The notes below the pieces were generated by a model, which did no database searches, had not been told where the DNA came from, and worked only from the letters and a program-made list of their open reading frames with translations. This document shows, piece after piece, positions 36,453-46,206 of a stretch of DNA of 64,000 nt; the stretch's first letter is position 1; every line of letters starts with the position of its first letter. Both the position numbers and the translations under genes were made by a program. The stretch is from Bacteroidales bacterium (GTDB lineage: Bacteria > Bacteroidota > Bacteroidia > Bacteroidales > JAAYJT01): the NCBI GenBank assembly GCA_014860575.1, contig JACZJK010000046.1, positions 62,001 through 126,000 of the forward strand, given 5' to 3'.

Positions 36453-39400
36453 ATGAGCAAAATGAATAGAATTATATATACGCTGTTTTCACTCTTTGCA
36501 TTGATTTTGATCCAGCTTATGCCGTTGAAGGATATTGAAGCGCAGCAGCCCTCAGCGAATTTAAGATCATCGGAATACAAAGCAGCTATTGAGAATATTG
36601 TTGCTCAATCAAATGGATCAATCAGCAATGAGGAAGTTATTTTAAGTCTTAGTGATTTTGAGAACCAAAATTCGCCACCACCGTCCAATTCAGTCCTTTT
36701 ATCTGAAATTTTCTTCCTCTTTCCTACTGTTGAACTAGTTTCCTTTGATGGCTCTGAGGCTGCTGAGTTTGGATTCTACTTATTTTTCCCGGTCGCAGTT
36801 GACACCTCATTATTTATTGACTGGACCGGCATTCCCGACTGGGTTGATACCTTATCCGCCGTGATCAGCTATCCCGACAGTTCTATAACCATAAATGTTC
36901 TTCCAAATTCAGAACCAATTGCACGGTCTGCCACAATTACAGCAAAAGTGATTCTGTTTGGCGATACACTAAGTTCCACGGCATTTATACTTCAGGCACC
37001 TGCTCCGCAGCCATACATTTTTGTTTCGCCGAATTTTCTCACAGTTTCACCCGAAGGTGGAGCCACGCCTCCGTTCTCGGTAATTCATTTCAACCTCGAT
37101 AGCGGCTGGGAAGCCATGATTGCCAATGACTGGATCGAAGTAGATTCCAGCTCACTCACACCCAATTCCATCTCCTTTAACATTGCGGCAAACACTTCAG
37201 GAAATTTTCGTTCAGCAGTTATTGAAATAAGGGCAGTGGACAACCCGGAATTGAAAGATACAATTACCTTGTTCCAGTATGCCGGCGCAGAAAATTACCT
37301 TATTGTTTCCCCAACAAACATTAACATTGGCCCTGGGGGCGGTTTTGTTGAAGTGTTGGTTCAAACGAACCTCAGCAGTTGGAACGCGGAAATTACAGAA
37401 AATCCGGGTGGCATGATTGCTGGCCTGGTTCAGAATCCAACCAACGATACTTTACTGATCGCGATCAACCCGAACATGACTGCAAATCCCAGGGTTGGAC
37501 ATATTACTATTTCCGGTGGCGATCCACTTTTGAGCCAAACCATTCAGGTTTATCAGTCAGCAGCTTATCTTCTGCTGAACCCGGCTGAAGTGGTAGTTCC
37601 CTGTTCTGGTGACGATGTCGCTGTGGAAGTCGTAAGTTTTGGTGTAGATGAAATTCAGGTGGTTGAAACACCGTCTTGGGTAAGCGTAAATATACTTGAT
37701 AGCAACAATTTGCTGATTTCGATTGCTGAGAATACAACTGCATCGGTTCGCACAGGATTTGTCGTAATCGGCAGTACATCCAATCCGCTAATTGTTGATT
37801 CATTGGAGATTCTGCAATATTCCTGCTCACAGGCATATATTTTTATTTCTCCCGGTCAACAGCTTGCCAACTGGAATGACACAGTTCTTGCCAGCCCGTT
37901 TATCATATCTTCAAACAATACCGGCACGCTAAGTGTGACATCATCTGCATCATGGTTAGAAACTCAAATTTCGGGCGATTCTGTTTTTGCAACGATTGAG
38001 GTCAACATTTCTGGCATAACCCGTGTAGCTGAAATAACGGTTTTCGACAGCTCTGATCCATTAGTTTCAGCGCAGGCAACTGTAGTTCAGGGAGGTGCAC
38101 AGTCCCTCATTTATGTAAGCCCTGGGTTCCAATCGGTTTCACATACCGGAGGAATAACGTCGCCTTTCGAAGTATTTACCCTCAATATTGCTGAATGGGA
38201 AGTTTTCTTTGAGAATACACCGACCTGGATTACCAATATTCAGACAACCGGAAATACAATATTTTTCACTCTTGCGGCAAATAACAGCCCTGTTCTGCGA
38301 CAAGTCACTTTCAGGGTACGAGATGTCAGCAATCCTGAACTTTACGACGAAGCCATTATTTTCCAGGAAGCAGCGACTTCATCTTATCTTTTCATGGCGC
38401 CACGCCAGCAAGTTGTTTCACACAGCGGAAACTCTGAAGTTAACTTCCAGGTTACTGCCGTGAATGTTGCCTTGTGGGCAGCCGACCTCACCAGTATTCC
38501 GGATTGGATCACAGTGAATGCTTCGGATCAGAACACATTGAGCCTGAATGTTGCTGAGAACCTTTTACTTGAAATAAGAACGGCGCTTATCAGAATTTTT
38601 GACACCGGCAACCCAGGCGTGAATGATTCCATTTATGTTTACCAGTATTCTTCGCTTGACAGCTACCTGCTTGCATCACCACCAACGCAACTGATTGGCT
38701 ATGCCGGTAATCCGAACGTTCAATTTCAGGTTACGGCTGTGAATGTTTCCGGCTGGCAGTTCGATCCGTCCACAGTTCCTTCATGGATTACAGTCACAAA
38801 TTCGGGAGGCGCTCTATTAAGCCTGAACATTGCGCCAAATCAAACGCAGCAAACCCGGCAGGCTGCCATTCGCATTTTTGCTACCGGGCAACCGGCAATC
38901 GAATCTTTTGTGACGATTTATCAGTATGCCGGCCCTGCCGCTTACCTGATTGCGGCTCCGCGTTCGAAAAGTGTTCCTCATACCGGCGATAGCGAAGTGG
39001 ACTTTGCGGTTACAATGGTCAACGTGAGTGGTTGGGAATTTATTGACACAGCGCCTTACGAAGACTGGATCATTTTCCAGAATATCGGAGATTCAATCAT
39101 GCGTTTAAGTGTTGATGAAAATACTCTGCTGCAATCGCGCGAAGCCCAGGTTGTGATCCAGGCGATTGGCAACACAGCAATAAAAGATACCGTTTATATT
39201 TACCAGTACTCAGCCCTTGATAGCTATCTGCTTGCTTCTCCCAGGGAGATAATCCTGACTTATCTGGGCGCTTCAATTGAATTTCATGTCCAGTCAGTAA
39301 ATGTTGACAATTGGCTTATCGATACCAATCTGCTACCGTCATGGATCGCATCAGGAAACAACGTTCATGATACGCTGCGGCTTACAGTTGATTTAAACAA

Positions 39401-41756
39401 TTCTTCTTCAGCGAGGGCAGCCAACGTGTTTATTTTCGACGAAACCAATCCTGCTGTCAGGGATTCCGTTGCGGTTTTTCAGCATGCTTCCGCGGGCTCG
39501 CAAATACTTGCCGCTCCCCGTGTTAGAAATGTCCCTCACTATGGTTCAGATAGCGTTGATTTTCAGATTACACTGGTAAATGTTGAAAGCTGGGAATTCA
39601 CTGACACAACCGTTTATCAGGACTGGATTGATTTTTACAATATCGGCGACAGTATTATGAGGTTAAGTGTTGACTCCAATAGTTCGCTTGCAACACGGAC
39701 CGCCAACATTGTGATCCAATCAGTTAGCGATCCACTTGTTCAGGATAGTGTTATTATCTATCAGTATTCGGCCTTCGATAAATATATTATTGTTGACCCG
39801 CGGGAGCAAATGGCCAGCCATTCTTCAAGCGATACCTTAGTTTTCAATGTACTAACGGTAAATGTTCCTTTGCCTGACTTTGAAATCATTTATGTGTCCG
39901 ACCCAACAATGATAAACATTGAAGCCTCATCATTGACTGAAACACAGCTCAGCATCATTGTGACTCAGAACGTTGATCCTCAGCCCAGGCAAGCAAGGAT
40001 CAGGGTTTTTGATACCGAACACCCGAATATCAGCGATACGGTCTTCATTTACCAGGATTTCCCTTACATGATTATCAGGCCGCCAGCAATGAATGATATC
40101 CACTGGACCGGCGAAATAATAACGCTTTACACATATTCTAATCTTACTGAATACTTTGTGAGCAAAGGCCATGGACTGGATTGGTATGACCTTAGCACAG
40201 ATGCTGTTTCGTGGTCAAATGATCCGATCATGCTTAGCGGAAATGACAGTTTATATTTGCGGGTCCAGGAAAACAACAATGCTTATCTCAGGCGCTCGTC
40301 TTACCTCATGTTCCAATCTGGCAGTTCATTTGAAAATCAATTCTGGTTCGAACAAAACACCAGGCCGGGAGCCTTTTTTAACCTCAGCGGCCGGGTGCTG
40401 ATCCAGGGCGATGAGTTCCAGCCACTTGAGGGTGTAAGGATCGCCATTTATGATATGATCCGGATCACAAATGCCGCGGGTGTTTACTACCATGATAAAA
40501 TTCCAGAGAACTGGGTGGGAACCATCACCCCGCTTATTGATACTTCCCTGCCAGTTCCTTATTATTTTTATCCTCCGGCCATTGAAATTACCGGCGAGGG
40601 CATCACAAGCGATACAATTCTGGGCGCTTTTGCAGCCTATACAATTCAACCTTCCGTGGTGATAAATCCTAAGATTACTTCATCCTGTGCCGGCCAGGCC
40701 CTGGTGCCGGGCAGTGCAGATTACCCTGCAATCAGCATCAATTATACATACGGCCCAAGTACCTATTCCTGGACTTCAATACCCACCGATACGCTACTCG
40801 CCCTAAATCCGAATGTTCTCTATCCGCACTTTGGTCCGCAATCAACCACAGTTTACACGCTTGAGGTAACTAATTACTTCCGAACTGCTACTGACACTTT
40901 CACTATTGTGGTGAATAACCTGCCAGGCATGGTTGATTTTGAAGGGCCTTTAAATGTTTGCAGTAAGCAGGGCGGCGTAGTTTACCAGGTGATTGATCCA
41001 CCGCCGGGATTACATTATAGTTGGAAGCTTGATGCTGAAAATCCCGGAGGATTTTTTGCCAACAGTTTCAACCTTTATGCAGTTGCCGGCAACATCGCCA
41101 TTGTGAACTGGGGTGAGAACCCAGGCAATTATACCTTGCAGTTGTTTGCAAGCAATGAATTTGGCTGTACTCCGGTTCCCGTTTCAAAGATGATAGAAAT
41201 AACAGCATCGGTGGCTTCACCTACAACCACGGTATTACGCAAGAGCAACGACAATATGCTCTATGCAACCGATACGCTGGCAGAATCTTATCAATGGGGA
41301 TGGTTCACAAAAAATGAGGCAGGCGAACTCCGGGAAGAATTTCTGATACCGGGAAAAAATGAATGGTATTGCAGACTTCCCGATGGCCATCTTTTTGATC
41401 CCTTACGTTATTACTATTTTGTGATCACCTATTTTGATGAAGTTTTATGTGGAACACGGTCATTTTACAATGCGCCTGTTGGCATTGAAGAGATACATCA
41501 AAGCCAAATTTCAATTCATCCGAACCCGAACAATGGAATCTTTACATTGATTTTGAACGATGTTGCACAACTGCAAAACGGTGTAATAGAAGTGTATAAT
41601 GCTATGGGGCAGAAAGTGTATGATAAAGCAATAGATTGGGTCAGGAAAGAACAAATCATTAATCTGAATGAAACAGGTTTTACCAGCCCAGGCATTCATC
41701 TGGTTGTGTTGCACTCTGCCGGTTTAATTTTCAGATCTAAAATAATTGTTCAATAA
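36453..41756 (+). CDS. Giant T9SS-secreted protein with tandem BACON-like domains
   Basis: 1767 residues. A signal peptide (about 1-31, ending KDIEAQ) is followed by a degenerate first unit and about twelve tandem units of 85-95 residues. Each unit starts like YLLASPREIILTYLG, has a central W/V-rich PSWITV strand, and ends FQYAG or YQYSA; this is the BACON/Ig-like pattern. Units 8-9 and 10-11 are more alike than the rest. A carboxypeptidase-regulatory-like unit (about 1295-1390, GRVLIQGDEFQPLEGVRIAI), Ig/PKD-like domains and a type IX sorting domain (IHPNPNNGIFTLILND ... GIHLVVLHSAG) complete it. BACON domains often bind glycans or mucin. It should be displayed on the cell surface. 9 bp precede the next gene. 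Confidence 0.85.
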   Translation: MSKMNRIIYTLFSLFALILIQLMPLKDIEAQQPSANLRSSEYKAAIENIVAQSNGSISNEEVILSLSDFENQNSPPPSNSVLLSEIFFLFPTVELVSFDGSEAAEFGFYLFFPVAVDTSLFIDWTGIPDWVDTLSAVISYPDSSITINVLPNSEPIARSATITAKVILFGDTLSSTAFILQAPAPQPYIFVSPNFLTVSPEGGATPPFSVIHFNLDSGWEAMIANDWIEVDSSSLTPNSISFNIAANTSGNFRSAVIEIRAVDNPELKDTITLFQYAGAENYLIVSPTNINIGPGGGFVEVLVQTNLSSWNAEITENPGGMIAGLVQNPTNDTLLIAINPNMTANPRVGHITISGGDPLLSQTIQVYQSAAYLLLNPAEVVVPCSGDDVAVEVVSFGVDEIQVVETPSWVSVNILDSNNLLISIAENTTASVRTGFVVIGSTSNPLIVDSLEILQYSCSQAYIFISPGQQLANWNDTVLASPFIISSNNTGTLSVTSSASWLETQISGDSVFATIEVNISGITRVAEITVFDSSDPLVSAQATVVQGGAQSLIYVSPGFQSVSHTGGITSPFEVFTLNIAEWEVFFENTPTWITNIQTTGNTIFFTLAANNSPVLRQVTFRVRDVSNPELYDEAIIFQEAATSSYLFMAPRQQVVSHSGNSEVNFQVTAVNVALWAADLTSIPDWITVNASDQNTLSLNVAENLLLEIRTALIRIFDTGNPGVNDSIYVYQYSSLDSYLLASPPTQLIGYAGNPNVQFQVTAVNVSGWQFDPSTVPSWITVTNSGGALLSLNIAPNQTQQTRQAAIRIFATGQPAIESFVTIYQYAGPAAYLIAAPRSKSVPHTGDSEVDFAVTMVNVSGWEFIDTAPYEDWIIFQNIGDSIMRLSVDENTLLQSREAQVVIQAIGNTAIKDTVYIYQYSALDSYLLASPREIILTYLGASIEFHVQSVNVDNWLIDTNLLPSWIASGNNVHDTLRLTVDLNNSSSARAANVFIFDETNPAVRDSVAVFQHASAGSQILAAPRVRNVPHYGSDSVDFQITLVNVESWEFTDTTVYQDWIDFYNIGDSIMRLSVDSNSSLATRTANIVIQSVSDPLVQDSVIIYQYSAFDKYIIVDPREQMASHSSSDTLVFNVLTVNVPLPDFEIIYVSDPTMINIEASSLTETQLSIIVTQNVDPQPRQARIRVFDTEHPNISDTVFIYQDFPYMIIRPPAMNDIHWTGEIITLYTYSNLTEYFVSKGHGLDWYDLSTDAVSWSNDPIMLSGNDSLYLRVQENNNAYLRRSSYLMFQSGSSFENQFWFEQNTRPGAFFNLSGRVLIQGDEFQPLEGVRIAIYDMIRITNAAGVYYHDKIPENWVGTITPLIDTSLPVPYYFYPPAIEITGEGITSDTILGAFAAYTIQPSVVINPKITSSCAGQALVPGSADYPAISINYTYGPSTYSWTSIPTDTLLALNPNVLYPHFGPQSTTVYTLEVTNYFRTATDTFTIVVNNLPGMVDFEGPLNVCSKQGGVVYQVIDPPPGLHYSWKLDAENPGGFFANSFNLYAVAGNIAIVNWGENPGNYTLQLFASNEFGCTPVPVSKMIEITASVASPTTTVLRKSNDNMLYATDTLAESYQWGWFTKNEAGELREEFLIPGKNEWYCRLPDGHLFDPLRYYYFVITYFDEVLCGTRSFYNAPVGIEEIHQSQISIHPNPNNGIFTLILNDVAQLQNGVIEVYNAMGQKVYDKAIDWVRKEQIINLNETGFTSPGIHLVVLHSAGLIFRSKIIVQ

Positions 41757-41765
41757 GCGCTGAAG

Positions 41766-43526
41766 ATGAAGCAGAAAATCAATATACTGGTTGCCGGCCT
41801 GTTTTTCCTGGTGTTCATTCATCAGGCTTATGGGCAAAGCAGCGCTGAACAACTGAGAAAAGCGCGCATACTCATGAGCGATTACCAGGATGCAGCTTTA
41901 TTTAAAGACATGAATGATGGCACTTACGACCCTTCGTGGGAGGGAATTTTCAAAAGCCTTTTCAGAACCAATGCAATTATCTTTGATATTCCTTTCAGGG
42001 TGGATGGCAAACGCTTCCGCGAGGGTTCTCTACCTTCAGAATCTGGAACTGAAACTGCAACAATTAAAATTTACCAGGAACAGCTAACGCCCGACAAATA
42101 TATTGAAACCATAAGAAATGCTTACGACCTTTATAGCATCACCGATTTCAGCTACCTGTTTGTTGAAACAAAATTTGACACCACCAGCCTGGGTTCGCAA
42201 AACAAAATTCTCTTTGAGTTCAGGAAAACTTTTGGCAATACCAGTTGGTCAGTCCGGGATTCAAAGAGCTATCTGTTTGAGATACGATTTTTTGATGGCC
42301 AGCCTTTGATAACATCCGTAAGGGCAGTGGATGAAAATATAGCAAAAACAGATGTGGCGCTTACGTTTCTAAATGCCGATCTAAGCAGACCGTTGACAGA
42401 TCTCGTGGCGCATATCCGGTTTGAATTTGACGAGAGTATAAATAATACGAAACTGCTTGCCAAAACAGACCAAACAGGTATTATAAAACCTGGTTTGATC
42501 GCAAACCGGGCTACCATCAAAATTGACTCAATAATAAGCGCTGATGGCCAACGATTTTCGATAGCTGACGATTGGAAATTAAATGGGTATAAGGTCAGCA
42601 ACCAGCCATCGGGCGGGTTTGTTGTTCCGCTGTTCCCCTGGAAATGGAATGGATTTTCATGGTCACCAAAAAGTTATGTTGGCATAATCAGCCAAAGCGA
42701 AAATCGGCTTAAGAACTTTTCATCCGACTCTGACTTCAGCAATAAAAATGGCTACATGTTCGGCATAGGGATGGAAGTATCAAAACTCTTTAGTTTCTCG
42801 CAAATTTCATCAGTTTTTGCCCGGGGTTCTCAAACACCTGAAAAAAGAAATGGGAATCATCGTAGGAACTCCTACCTGGGAGCCGGTTCAGGGATTTATT
42901 ATTACCAATATCATTACCGGATAACAAGCAAGGGTTTTCTTCAGAATCCTTACCCCTACCTCGACAGGCGGGAGGAACCGCTGGAGGTTATTGTGAAAGG
43001 GACAACTTTTGAGGAGAAAGTAACAAGCAAGGGAGTTTCAATGCCGATGTTTTTTGAATTTCGAAAAAACATGGCCAAACGCAATGGTTTATTACGGGCT
43101 TATTCAGTTCAGACTGGTGTGAACCTGATGATACTATTTAAAACTACTTCTGACCTTAGCGGAACCTTTACACGGCATGGTTATTATGAGCAGTTTAACC
43201 GGCAACTTATGATCAATGATTCTTTTTACAACTACTATACTAAGGTTGAAAAATCGTATAAAGATGATATCACAAGGAGTGAAGTCCAGCCAGCCTTGAT
43301 AATCCGGCTAAACGGATTTTTCAATGTTTCTAAAAATAAAACAGATAACCTGCTGGATGTTGGCATTCAGGCGTTCGTTCCATTCCGCACTTCCTCATCA
43401 AATACATTTCACTTTGCAACCGGAAATGATGAGTTTCACAGCCTGAGCAATTCAAAAACGAAACCTTTCAATTATTTTGTGGGATTGAGCATAGGGTATA
43501 GTTTCATTAAGTACCGGCTCAATTAA
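41766..43526 (+). CDS. Secreted protein with C-terminal barrel-like region, unknown family
   Basis: 586 residues. The signal peptide ends HQAYGQ. Residues 25-300 form a globular part with no motif I recognise (ATLFKDMNDG-like start, EIRFFDGQPLITSVRAVDEN). From about residue 305 the sequence alternates polar and aromatic residues in strand-like segments (FPWKWNGFSWSPKSYVG, YLGAGSGIYYYQYHYRI, FNYFVGLSIGYSFIKYRLN), as in outer-membrane barrels. It is the last gene of the STAND operon, 9 bp after the BACON gene. It may anchor or export a partner; this is inference from position and shape only. Confidence 0.65.
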   Translation: MKQKINILVAGLFFLVFIHQAYGQSSAEQLRKARILMSDYQDAALFKDMNDGTYDPSWEGIFKSLFRTNAIIFDIPFRVDGKRFREGSLPSESGTETATIKIYQEQLTPDKYIETIRNAYDLYSITDFSYLFVETKFDTTSLGSQNKILFEFRKTFGNTSWSVRDSKSYLFEIRFFDGQPLITSVRAVDENIAKTDVALTFLNADLSRPLTDLVAHIRFEFDESINNTKLLAKTDQTGIIKPGLIANRATIKIDSIISADGQRFSIADDWKLNGYKVSNQPSGGFVVPLFPWKWNGFSWSPKSYVGIISQSENRLKNFSSDSDFSNKNGYMFGIGMEVSKLFSFSQISSVFARGSQTPEKRNGNHRRNSYLGAGSGIYYYQYHYRITSKGFLQNPYPYLDRREEPLEVIVKGTTFEEKVTSKGVSMPMFFEFRKNMAKRNGLLRAYSVQTGVNLMILFKTTSDLSGTFTRHGYYEQFNRQLMINDSFYNYYTKVEKSYKDDITRSEVQPALIIRLNGFFNVSKNKTDNLLDVGIQAFVPFRTSSSNTFHFATGNDEFHSLSNSKTKPFNYFVGLSIGYSFIKYRLN

Positions 43527-43728
43527 AAATCGCAGCAAACTCTGCTTCCTGCAACAAATGGACCAGAACAGAATCAAATTTTATATGTTCTGCTTGAGTA
43601 ATTGTCGGCAGCATGTGCAATAATTCTCTATTTTTGGCGGCGATATTTCCGAATTACCCCAAACCTTTATCCAAAATGAATGTTATATACGGGTTCACAC
43701 AAACAAGCATAACTTAAAATTTAAAAAA
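43527..43728 (+). promoter_or_regulatory. Intergenic region with putative -7 box of the thioredoxin-like gene
   Basis: A 202-bp gap. TATTTTTG at 43629-43636 matches TAnnTTTG; a TTG lies 24 nt upstream, slightly far. The leader would be about 90 nt. No clear terminator for the preceding operon is visible. Confidence 0.35.
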
Positions 43729-44166
43729 ATGAAGACTGTTTTTTCTTTATTCTCATTACTTATCATTCTTGGCCTTTCACCAGTCACAGCCGGTAGCCCG
43801 GTTGATGATGATCAAACCGGTATCAAATTCTTTGAAGGCACCTGGGAAGAAGCCCTGCAACGTGCGAAAAAGGAAAACAAACTGATCTTCCTTGATGTAT
43901 ATGCCACCTGGTGCGGGCCTTGCAAAAAACTGAATGCACAAACCTTCCCCAATGCTGAAGTTGGAAAATATTATAACGAACGATTTATCAATGTAAAAGT
44001 TGACGGCGAAAAAGGCGAAGGCCTCACACTCAGGCAGCGTTATAACGTGAGAGGTTATCCAACTTTGCTTTTCATAAACCATAAAGGCGAAGTTGTTAAA
44101 AGTACAGCCGGCTTCCGCGATCCTGAGCGTTTTATTGAGCTCGGAAAAAGCGTTCCTACACCTTAA
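43729..44166 (+). CDS. Periplasmic thioredoxin-like protein
   Basis: 145 residues. A signal peptide (about 1-21) precedes a thioredoxin fold with active site ATWCGPCKK (Cys62, Cys65) and the cis-proline GYPTLLF. The context KENKLIFLDVYATWCGPC places it in the Thioredoxin_7/DsbD-gamma-like group. It should reduce or isomerise disulfides in the periplasm. It has its own promoter and no redox partner gene next to it. Confidence 0.9.
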   Translation: MKTVFSLFSLLIILGLSPVTAGSPVDDDQTGIKFFEGTWEEALQRAKKENKLIFLDVYATWCGPCKKLNAQTFPNAEVGKYYNERFINVKVDGEKGEGLTLRQRYNVRGYPTLLFINHKGEVVKSTAGFRDPERFIELGKSVPTP

Positions 44167-44213
44167 TCAGGCCAGCATTTCAAGCGCCGCAAGGTATCCA
44201 CACTTATAATCGC

Positions 44214-44221
44214 TATCTTTG
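44214..44221 (+). promoter_or_regulatory. Putative -7 box of DEAD-box gene
   Basis: TATCTTTG matches TAnnTTTG, about 72 nt before the TTG start. No -33 TTG at the expected spacing. Confidence 0.35.
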
Positions 44222-44292
44222 TACCCGGTTAATGTTCCGACCCGGATAACATTAACCATATTTTAATTATTTATCCTAATTCATTTTTTACA

Positions 44293-45564
44293 TTGAATTT
44301 TACAAATTTCGGCCTGGACGAGCAAATCCTTGAAGGCATCCAGGCCATGAACTACGAAACACCCACACCTGTTCAAATACAGGTAATCCCCGAAATCCTT
44401 GCAGGCCACGATGTAATTGCCAGCGCCCAGACCGGCACAGGCAAAACCGCTGCATTCCTGCTTCCCATCTTACAAAACATTGTTTCTTCGCCATTTAACG
44501 ATCAAATCAAAGCATTGGTGATCGTACCCACAAGAGAACTCGCCCTGCAGATTACCCAACAAGTAGAAGGCTTTGGGTACTTCACATCGGTAAGCTCGCT
44601 TGCGGTATATGGTGGTGGCGACGGCCAACTCTACGAAAATGAAAAGTCGGCATTGAAAAAAGGTGTTGACATAGTGGTTTGCACTCCGGGCCGCATGATC
44701 AGCCATCTCACCATGGGTTATGTCAACTTTCAGAACCTGAAGTTCCTAGTTCTCGATGAAGCCGACCGCATGCTGGACATGGGTTTTTATGATGACATCA
44801 TGAAAATCATCAATCAGTTGCCTAAGGAAAGGCAGAGCTTGCTTTTTTCGGCTACCATGCCGGGAAGAATCAGGGAACTTACACGGAAAATACTTCGCAA
44901 TGCCAGGGAAATCAACATCGCCCTTTCCCGCCCGCCTGAAAAGATTAAGCAGGAAGCCTATATCATATCCGAACACCAAAAAATTCCTCTGGTAAAACAC
45001 CTGATCCAGGATTCATCACTTAAAAGCATTGTTATTTTTTGCGATACCAAATCGAAGGTAAAGGAATTGAGCAAGGTTTTGCAGAAAACCGAAACAGCTA
45101 TAGAAGAAATCCATTCCGATCTTGAGCAAAAAGAAAGAGGCGAGGTGATGAACCGCTTTAAGAACCGCCAGATACGGGTGCTTATCGCCACGGATATAAT
45201 TTCGCGGGGGATTGATGTGGAAGACATTGACATGATCATCAATTACAATGTACCCCATGATGCAGAGGATTATGTTCATCGGATTGGCCGCACCGCCCGT
45301 GCCGAAAGTGAAGGCCAGGCTGTAACATTCATTGGTGAAAGGGAGCGGGGAAAATTTGCCGATATTGAAAGACTTATTGCCCGAACCGTTGAAAAAGTTG
45401 CCCTGCCCGAAGCAATTGGTGCATCACCAGCCTACGAACCCTCCGGGAAGAGGCCTGAAAGGAAGCGTTATCCCGACAATAAATCTGGCAAAAAGCGCAA
45501 CTATTCCGCAAATCAAAAAAAATCGTCATCAAGCTGGCATCACAAACGAAAAAGCCAGCAATAA
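44293..45564 (+). CDS. DEAD-box ATP-dependent RNA helicase
   Basis: 423 residues starting with TTG. No ATG exists upstream before the in-frame stop at 44230, and the next ATG (residue 19) would cut into the Q motif (FGLDEQIL ... YETPTPVQIQ), so TTG is favoured. The helicase core has motif I AQTGTGKT (Lys51), motif II VLDEADRMLD, motif III SAT, and motif VI HRIGRTAR. A basic, low-complexity tail (about 375-423, rich in K, R and S) should bind RNA. RhlE-like enzymes of this size work in ribosome assembly and mRNA decay, often under cold stress. Confidence 0.93.
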   Translation: MNFTNFGLDEQILEGIQAMNYETPTPVQIQVIPEILAGHDVIASAQTGTGKTAAFLLPILQNIVSSPFNDQIKALVIVPTRELALQITQQVEGFGYFTSVSSLAVYGGGDGQLYENEKSALKKGVDIVVCTPGRMISHLTMGYVNFQNLKFLVLDEADRMLDMGFYDDIMKIINQLPKERQSLLFSATMPGRIRELTRKILRNAREINIALSRPPEKIKQEAYIISEHQKIPLVKHLIQDSSLKSIVIFCDTKSKVKELSKVLQKTETAIEEIHSDLEQKERGEVMNRFKNRQIRVLIATDIISRGIDVEDIDMIINYNVPHDAEDYVHRIGRTARAESEGQAVTFIGERERGKFADIERLIARTVEKVALPEAIGASPAYEPSGKRPERKRYPDNKSGKKRNYSANQKKSSSSWHHKRKSQQ

Positions 45565-45817
45565 TACCTTGTGTTGTGCTTTAGCCTGCTGCACGCTTCA
45601 CTTCATCTCTGAGGTGAATGTTAAAGGCATGGAAAATTCTGACCGTTTTTTTTGCCATACCTGAAATGTGGCAAGGATGGCTTAGCGGTTGAGGCTAAGC
45701 GCTGACGGGCAGTTATGAAAGCATTTCTTTCCGGCATGCACTATTATTGAATAAATTTACTATCTTTCTCCTTACCACCATGCGTCCGATAGCGTTTAGC
45801 CTTTGCTAGCAGTAGCT
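45565..45817. other. Intergenic gap with two small hairpins
   Basis: No gene. Small hairpins at 45652-45674 (ttgcca/tggcaa) and 45680-45700 (gcttagc/gctaagc, 7-nt loop) lie after the helicase stop and may end its transcript. Confidence 0.35.
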
Positions 45818-46180
45818 CTACTTTCTATAATGCTTTGTTATTCTGTCAATAATTATTTCTAATTCGATATCTTTATCTACAGTCTTGTTTTGCTCAAAGT
45901 CAAACAATTCTAATAAAGATTTTAATGATTCTATTTCCCAAAAATCTTTATCTGGTTCTAGCCTTTTTAAATATTTATCCAGATTATCGAAAGTGAGTTT
46001 TTCTTTTACTTGCAGCTTTAATTCACAAACCATTTCACTTGGTTCTTCTATATCTTGCGTTGGCCAATCTGTAAATGCTTCCAATAAATTATCAACTGCA
46101 GATTTATAATTATTATCTGTTGAATCATTTTCCAAAACATTAATTAGTTCAGCAAATGTTATTAATTTGTCTCTATGCAC
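45818..46180 (-). CDS. Small acidic protein of unknown function
   Basis: 120 residues from a GTG; no ATG is available. It is rich in D, E, L and K with predicted helices (DKYLKRLEPDKDFWEIESLK). The DNA is clearly more AT-rich than its neighbours, with many AAA, AAT and TTA codons, which suggests recent acquisition. It starts 27 bp after the DHOD-like gene stop on the same strand. I do not recognise a family. Small acidic orphan genes of this kind are sometimes immunity proteins, but nothing here shows that. The coding call rests on the open frame and protein-like composition. Confidence 0.45.
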   Translation of the reverse strand: MHRDKLITFAELINVLENDSTDNNYKSAVDNLLEAFTDWPTQDIEEPSEMVCELKLQVKEKLTFDNLDKYLKRLEPDKDFWEIESLKSLLELFDFEQNKTVDKDIELEIIIDRITKHYRK

Positions 46181-46206
46181 TTTCGTTCTTTTAAAGTTAC
46201 TGCTAA

